Assembly (NCBI GenBank): GCA_025964065.1
Contig: JAOPZO010000190.1
Span: forward strand, 1 to 20,862
DNA from: Solirubrobacterales bacterium
GTDB taxonomy: Bacteria; Actinomycetota; Thermoleophilia; Solirubrobacterales; Solirubrobacteraceae
Length of the DNA stretch: 20,862 nt
Direction of reading: 5' to 3'
The position numbers and the translations under genes were made by a program. The notes beneath the pieces were generated by a model, which saw only the letters and a program-made list of their open reading frames with translations, ran no database searches and was not told the origin of the DNA. Below, piece by piece: positions 15,303 through 20,862 of this stretch. How positions within the stretch are numbered: position 1 is the first letter of the stretch; every line of letters starts with the position of its first letter.

Positions 15303-15983
15303 ATGCGCCCGTGGTCCGTCGCCGCCCTCGTGACCACGATCGCACTCGGCGCCGCCGCGCAGGACGCGCGCGCCGCGGAGGTGACCGTCGACCGTGCCTG
15401 CTTCGCGGACCCGGCCGACCGCCGCGACGTCGTCCAGCTCTCGGGCTCGGGCTTCGCCCCGGACGCCGACTACCAGGTGACCCTGGACGGTCAGCCCCTC
15501 ACGGGCGGCACCGGCCGGACGGACGCGGCGGGGAACCTCGCGGGCCGGTTCGTCGCCCCGGGGGTCGGGACCGTCTCCCGCATCGCGCGCCAGCACACCT
15601 TCCGGCTCGGGGTGCAGCAGGGTCCGAACCGGCCCGAGACGCGCTTCACGGTCTCCCGGCTCTTCGCCTCCTTCAAGCCGACCGCGGGCGACCCCGCGGC
15701 GCTGCGGGTGCGCTTCTCGCTCTACGGCTTCTCGCTCCAGGGGATCGCGACGCCGCCCGTGTACCTGCACTACGTCGGGCCGTCGGGGCGCGTCGCGCGC
15801 ACGGTCCGCCTCGGCACCGCCGCGCAGGACTGCGGCTTCCTGCGCACGGGGCGACGCCGGCTGTTCGGCTTCACCCCGCGCGCGGGCTCGTGGCGCCTGC
15901 AGTTCGACACGCGCCGGCGCTACACGCGGGGGACGAGCCGCTCGAGCTTCCTCTTCTACACCGTGCGCGTGCGGGTCCGGTAG
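15303..15983 (+). CDS. Secreted beta-rich protein of unknown function
   Basis: 226 aa. The first 24-25 residues form a Sec signal peptide: MRPW, then a hydrophobic core VAALVTTIALGAAA and an A-x-A type site near DARA. The mature part resembles an Ig-like or IPT-like extracellular domain (VVQLSGSGFAPDADYQVTLDG, then TDAAGNLAGRFVAPG), followed by an Arg-rich beta region ending FYTVRVRVR. Cysteines occur in RACFAD and QDCGF. I do not recognise a named family. ATG at 15303 is chosen because it starts the signal peptide; the GTG at 15270 would overlap the divergent GYD gene and bury the signal. It is convergent with clpB, 3 nt apart. Confidence 0.78.
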   Translation: MRPWSVAALVTTIALGAAAQDARAAEVTVDRACFADPADRRDVVQLSGSGFAPDADYQVTLDGQPLTGGTGRTDAAGNLAGRFVAPGVGTVSRIARQHTFRLGVQQGPNRPETRFTVSRLFASFKPTAGDPAALRVRFSLYGFSLQGIATPPVYLHYVGPSGRVARTVRLGTAAQDCGFLRTGRRRLFGFTPRAGSWRLQFDTRRRYTRGTSRSSFLFYTVRVRVR

Positions 15984-15986
15984 CGC

Positions 15987-18527
<2,541 letters not shown>

Positions 18528-18532
18528 GGCAG

Positions 18533-18555
18533 ATCTCAGTGTAGCCCACTGAGAT
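18533..18555. promoter_or_regulatory. HAIR-like heat-shock operator upstream of clpB
   Basis: A perfect palindrome with 9-bp arms (ATCTCAGTG and CACTGAGAT) flanks 5 nt. It can be read as CTCAGT-N7-ACTGAG, the same AGT-N7-ACT geometry as the HspR-binding HAIR consensus CTTGAGT-N7-ACTCAAG. It covers the -10 of clpB and ends 5 nt before the ATG, fitting repression by an HspR-type MerR regulator, which is not encoded in this window. Confidence 0.65.
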
Positions 18556-18567
18556 TTACTTCTTCAA
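18538..18567 (-). promoter_or_regulatory. clpB promoter
   Basis: On the - strand -35 TTGAAG (18562-18567) and -10 TACACT (18538-18543) are 18 nt apart. The -10 ends 10 nt before the ATG, so the mRNA leader would be only a few bases. The -10 is buried in the HAIR-like palindrome. Confidence 0.55.
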
Positions 18568-18574
18568 GCGGAAG

Positions 18575-18595
18575 CACCGCAGGGTCACTGCGGTG
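18575..18595. promoter_or_regulatory. Second palindrome (CACCGCA-N7-TGCGGTG) in the clpB / motif-protein intergenic region
   Basis: Perfect 7-bp arms around 7 nt lie just upstream of the clpB -35 and about 35 nt before the first motif-protein gene. The N7 spacing equals that of the HAIR-like site but the arm sequence differs. It may be an operator for either divergent gene or a transcribed hairpin; which one cannot be decided here. Confidence 0.4.
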
Positions 18596-18629
18596 ATCCC
18601 GCAGCCGGTTCCGTGGGTACCGGGGGGTG

Positions 18630-18866
18630 ATGAGCGACGACACCACCCGCCCCGCAGCGCACGAGCGCGAGGAGGCATCCCCGCACGACGGCACCCATCC
18701 GGAGCCGCTCGGCCCCTTCACCCCGGACGACCGGACCGCGCTGGGCGACACGCCCGAGGCGCACGACGAGATCGTCCCCGAGGACCTGCCGAAGGGCCAT
18801 CCGGGCCGCCAGGCCGCGGAGCACCGGGCGGCCGAGGGCGACGGAACGACGCAGGGCGACCCCTGA
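18630..18866 (+). CDS. Small acidic motif protein 1 (LGDT/EAHDE/HPGR family), unknown function
   Basis: The 78-aa, highly hydrophilic, probably disordered protein has no membrane segment or signal. Residues 38-77 carry the shared motif in order: LGDT, EAHDE, P-E-DLP, HPGR, AAE and GTT-x-GD. Residues 17-24 (SPHDGTHP) look like a partial echo of the motif centre. ATG 18630 is used; a GTG at 18627 directly in front is equally possible. A G-run and TACCGG (18618-18623) precede it. It is divergent from clpB, sharing a 102-nt region with two palindromes. I do not recognise the family. Conservation with the next two genes shows that it is a real protein. Confidence 0.78.
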   Translation: MSDDTTRPAAHEREEASPHDGTHPEPLGPFTPDDRTALGDTPEAHDEIVPEDLPKGHPGRQAAEHRAAEGDGTTQGDP

Positions 18867-18914
18867 GGACCACCCGCAGGTTCTGGCGCGGCGGCAGCGG
18901 GTACTGCCCTTCGC

Positions 18915-19364
18915 ATGAGCGCCGGCAAGGAGCAGGAGACCACGAGCGGCGGACCCATCGTCCCCAAGTGGATGATCGGCGTCCTCGTCGCCTTCTTCGT
19001 CGTCTACACGGTCACCGTGCTCGCCACGGGCGAGCCGTCGTACCTCATCCCGGTCGTGATCCTCGCGGTGCTGGTCCTCGCCTACGCGGCGTTCAACCGG
19101 ATGCTCACGAAGCGGATCATCAGCCGCGACGGCTCGATGGAGAACGCGATGAGCGACTCGGACGACCCCGTGCCGTCGGCCCACCTCATCCCGGACTCCG
19201 AGACCCCGCTCGGCGACACCCCCGAGGCCCACGACGAGATCTCGCCGCACGACCTGCCGGTCGACCATCCCGGCCGGAAGGCCGCCGAGGAGCAGGCCGG
19301 CGACCTCGAGGGCACCACGAGCGGCGACCGCGACCCCTCCCAGGCCGGCGAGCGGCCCCGGTAG
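18915..19364 (+). CDS. Two-helix membrane protein with C-terminal LGDT/EAHDE/HPGR motif, unknown function
   Basis: 149 aa. A short polar N-terminus is followed by two membrane helices, about residues 20-37 (MIGVLVAFFVVYTVTVLA) and 43-60 (YLIPVVILAVLVLAYAAF), joined by a short loop. NRMLTKRIISR after the second helix suggests that both ends face the cytoplasm. A linker leads to the motif at residues 99-138 (LGDTPEAHDE, PHDLP, HPGR, GTT-x-GD), so the motif is tethered to the inner membrane face. ATG start with no Shine-Dalgarno sequence; TACTGC lies 7 nt upstream. It follows motif protein 1 by 48 nt and precedes protein 3 by 10 nt, so co-expression is likely. Not a family I can name. Confidence 0.82.
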   Translation: MSAGKEQETTSGGPIVPKWMIGVLVAFFVVYTVTVLATGEPSYLIPVVILAVLVLAYAAFNRMLTKRIISRDGSMENAMSDSDDPVPSAHLIPDSETPLGDTPEAHDEISPHDLPVDHPGRKAAEEQAGDLEGTTSGDRDPSQAGERPR

Positions 19365-19367
19365 GTT
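19362..19367 (+). promoter_or_regulatory. Candidate -10 element (TAGGTT) for motif protein 3
   Basis: TAGGTT lies 7 nt before the ATG at 19375 in a CGG-TAGGTT context. Its TAG is also the stop codon of the upstream gene, so part of the match is forced. It is weaker evidence than at other genes. Confidence 0.25.
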
Positions 19368-19374
19368 CGCGGCC

Positions 19375-19599
19375 ATGAGGCCCGAGGAGTCCCGCGCGAA
19401 CACCGACGACGAGGCGGCCGCGCCGCCCGCCGACATCCTCGCCGACGACGGCCGCCCGCTGGGCGACACCGCCGAGGCGCACGACGAGCTCAGCCCCCAC
19501 GACCTCCCGCCGGGCCACCCGGGCCGCCAGGCCAGCGAGGACCAGGCCGGCGGCGAGGGCGGGACGACCCGCGGCGACGCGGACCCGAGCGACACGTAG
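19375..19599 (+). CDS. Small acidic motif protein 3 (LGDT/EAHDE/HPGR family), unknown function
   Basis: The 74-aa soluble, acidic, Pro/Gly-rich protein has the motif at residues 29-68 (LGDTAEAHDE, SPHDLP, HPGR, ASE, GTT-x-GD). The ending GDADPSDT is like the GDRDPS of the membrane paralogue, so proteins 2 and 3 are closest to each other. There is no signal or membrane segment. The N-terminus (MRPEESRANTDDEAAAPP) is low-complexity and differs from the paralogues. The conserved His/Asp/Glu residues could bind a metal or a partner; that is speculation. It lies 10 nt after the membrane paralogue. Confidence 0.78.
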   Translation: MRPEESRANTDDEAAAPPADILADDGRPLGDTAEAHDELSPHDLPPGHPGRQASEDQAGGEGGTTRGDADPSDT

Positions 19600-19825
19600 C
19601 GGCCTGCGCGGCGGGCGACGGCGCGCTCGGCGGCCGGCGGGCGACCGTCGGCGGCCGGCGGGTCACGGGCCACGGGCGGACCGCGAGAGGGCCGACGTGG
19701 AGCGAAGGGCGCAGCATCGGCCCCCTCGCGACGCCGCGCGGCGCGCCGGCGGTCGGCCACGCCGGGCGAGCGCCGGAGCGCCAGGTGTTCAAGTTCCGAC
19801 CACCCGCGGTCGATGGACCGGGTGG
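19600..19825. other. 226-nt intergenic region with a 15-nt direct repeat
   Basis: Very GC-rich spacer between the motif cluster and the GGDEF gene. The 15-mer TCGGCGGCCGGCGGG occurs at 19627-19641 and again at 19648-19662 (21-nt period). The last 40 nt are less GC-rich and may hold the promoter, but no clear -10 is seen. An in-frame extension of the GGDEF gene to 19697 is possible but has low-complexity, Arg-rich content. Confidence 0.5.
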
Positions 19826-20761
19826 ATGCCGCAATTGCAGCCGCGGAGCAGGGCCCCTCACCCCGCCGTCCGCGGGGAGCGGGACCCACGCCCGCTCGTG
19901 CTGGTCGTCGACGACGACCGCGTCATGCGCGCCGGCGTCCGCTCGATGCTCGGCGAGGGCTTCCGCGTCGTCGGCGCGATGGACGGCCGCGCGGCCGAGC
20001 AGGCGCTCGCCCTGCGGGTCCCCGATGCGATCGTGCTCGACCTCGAGCTCCCGGACGTCCACGGCGAGGAGCTCCTCCGGCGCTGGCGCGGCGACCCGCG
20101 CCTCTGCGGGGTCCCCGTCGTCGTGCTCACGAGCCACGGCGCCGCCCACGTCGTCGCCCGCCTGCTGGGCTTCGGCGCCTTCGACTTCGTCGCCAAGCCG
20201 CCGAACGAGCAGGAGCTGCGGGCGCGGGTGACCGCCGCCGTGCGGATCGGCCGTGCGCACCGCCGGCTCCAGTCCGATGTCGAGCACCTCCGCAAGATCG
20301 CCGACACGGACGAGCTCACGAAGGTCCTGAACCGCCGGGGCGGCGAGCGCCACCTCGAGGTGCTCATGGGCCAGTGCGCGGCCGGGACCGCGATCGGCTC
20401 CGTCGCCCGGGTCGACCTCGACGCCTTCAAGTCCATCAACGACGTCCACGGCCACGCCGCGGGGGACGAGGCGCTCGTCGTCGCCGCCCACGCGATGGCC
20501 GGCGCGCTGCGCCAGGGCGACGTCCTCTACCGCTCGGGCGGGGACGAGTTCGTGGCCGTGCTCACCGACGCGGACGCCGAGGCCGCCGAGGCCGTCGCGG
20601 GCCGCCTGCGCCTCGTCGTCGCCGCGGCGGAGTCCCGCACGCCGCTCTCGGCCTCGGTCGCGGTCGCGACGTGGGAGCCGGGCGACACGGCGGCGACCCT
20701 GCTCGACCGCGCGGACGACAACCTCTACGCCGAGAAGGGCCTGAAGCTCAAGGCGTCCTAG
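19826..20761 (+). CDS. Response regulator with receiver and GGDEF diguanylate cyclase domains
   Basis: The 311-aa (with this start) cytoplasmic WspR/PleD-like protein makes cyclic di-GMP when phosphorylated. Receiver: acidic cluster DDD (29-31), phospho-acceptor Asp72 (VLDLELP), Thr102 and Lys124 (FVAKPP). A short helical linker (141-160) leads to the GGDEF domain, with DELT (162-165), VDLDAFKSIND (196-206) and the intact active motif GGDEF (238-242). RQGD (229-232), five residues before GGDEF, is a complete inhibitory I-site. No partner kinase is visible. The ATG at 19826 is the only good start near the receiver; the frame is open to 19697 and a TTG at 19835 is possible. Confidence 0.92.
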   Translation: MPQLQPRSRAPHPAVRGERDPRPLVLVVDDDRVMRAGVRSMLGEGFRVVGAMDGRAAEQALALRVPDAIVLDLELPDVHGEELLRRWRGDPRLCGVPVVVLTSHGAAHVVARLLGFGAFDFVAKPPNEQELRARVTAAVRIGRAHRRLQSDVEHLRKIADTDELTKVLNRRGGERHLEVLMGQCAAGTAIGSVARVDLDAFKSINDVHGHAAGDEALVVAAHAMAGALRQGDVLYRSGGDEFVAVLTDADAEAAEAVAGRLRLVVAAAESRTPLSASVAVATWEPGDTAATLLDRADDNLYAEKGLKLKAS

Positions 20762-20862
20762 CGCTCGGGCGCGAGCGCGTGAAGGACCTCCACGGCGGCG
20801 GCGAGCTCCGTCGGCGCGTCCGGGGCGTGCGGGGCGCGCGCGGCCCCGGGCCCTCAGCCGCG
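20758..20862 (-). CDS. Probable 3' end of an unidentified - strand gene (cut by window edge)
   Basis: Reading the - strand from the window edge, one frame stays open for 34 codons and ends DAPTELAAAVEVLHALAPER, then TAG at 20758-20760, with the G/C third-position bias of the neighbouring genes. The stop overlaps the stop of the GGDEF gene (20759-20761), a common convergent arrangement. Too short to identify; chance openness in GC-rich DNA is possible. Confidence 0.35.

Larger units (their letters stand above)
18741..19578 (+). repeat. Three protein-level copies of a ~40-residue motif in consecutive genes
   Basis: Copies lie at 18741-18860, 19209-19328 and 19459-19578. All three keep LGDT, EAHDE, DLP, HPGR, A-x-E and GTT-x-GD at nearly constant spacing, and a D four residues before the LGDT run. 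Between copies 2 and 3 many identical residues use different codons (Leu, Ala, Ser, Pro, His, Arg), so protein sequence, not recent DNA duplication, is being kept. Confidence 0.9.

Noticed and set aside
18585..19889. Long - strand open frame (434 codons) across the three motif genes, itself repetitive
   Set aside because: It is the antisense of the repeated + strand modules; its repetition follows from theirs. The + strand frames have the conserved residues with synonymous changes, membrane helices and sensible starts.

Overview
The window is very GC-rich, densely packed DNA (G or C at most third codon positions, frequent GTG and one TTG start). It most resembles an actinobacterium of the Thermoleophilia/Solirubrobacterales type. 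This placement is an inference from base composition, protein style and gene order (a GYD-domain gene next to purD, class III PPK2, ClpB, many 4-nt gene overlaps), not a proven taxonomy. No tRNA, rRNA, CRISPR array, transposase or phage gene was seen.

Layout from left to right. (1) 1-607: 3' end of an AlkA-type DNA glycosylase on the + strand. (2) 689-4656, - strand: tightly overlapping purC-purS-purQ-purL operon. (3) 4728-5546, +: a class III-like PPK2 polyphosphate:nucleotide phosphotransferase, divergent from purC. (4) 5695-7628, -: DHA2-type MFS exporter with a MarR regulator translationally coupled behind it. (5) 7748-10591, -: GMC (choline-dehydrogenase-like) oxidoreductase plus cytochrome P450, 3 nt apart. 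A perfect 18-bp inverted repeat sits on the P450 stop codon. (6) 10684-14992, -: purB, a membrane-anchored SurA/PrsA-like protein with a degenerate parvulin domain, purE and purD, preceded by a GYD-domain gene (14996-15277). (7) 15303-15983, +: a small secreted protein. (8) 15987-18527, -: ClpB disaggregase with a HAIR-like operator over its promoter. (9) 18630-19599, +: three consecutive small acidic proteins sharing a conserved motif of about 40 residues that I do not recognise. One of them carries two membrane segments. (10) 19826-20761, +: receiver-GGDEF diguanylate cyclase. (11) The window ends in the probable 3' end of another - strand gene.

How it fits together: seven de novo purine synthesis genes (purC, S, Q, L, B, E, D) lie on one strand in two blocks, separated by an accessory stretch of about 6 kb with PPK2, a drug-efflux pair and an oxidative P450/GMC pair. 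ClpB and the three-gene motif cluster are divergent and share an intergenic region with two palindromes, which suggests, but does not prove, stress-linked expression of the unknown family.

The two strongest signals outside routine annotation are: (a) the three tandem paralogous motif proteins beside clpB; (b) a recurrent TANNNT element, usually within a G-rich context, placed 6-10 nt before the start codon of most transcription-unit-leading genes and not at that distance before the coupled genes. This is the signature expected of leaderless transcription.
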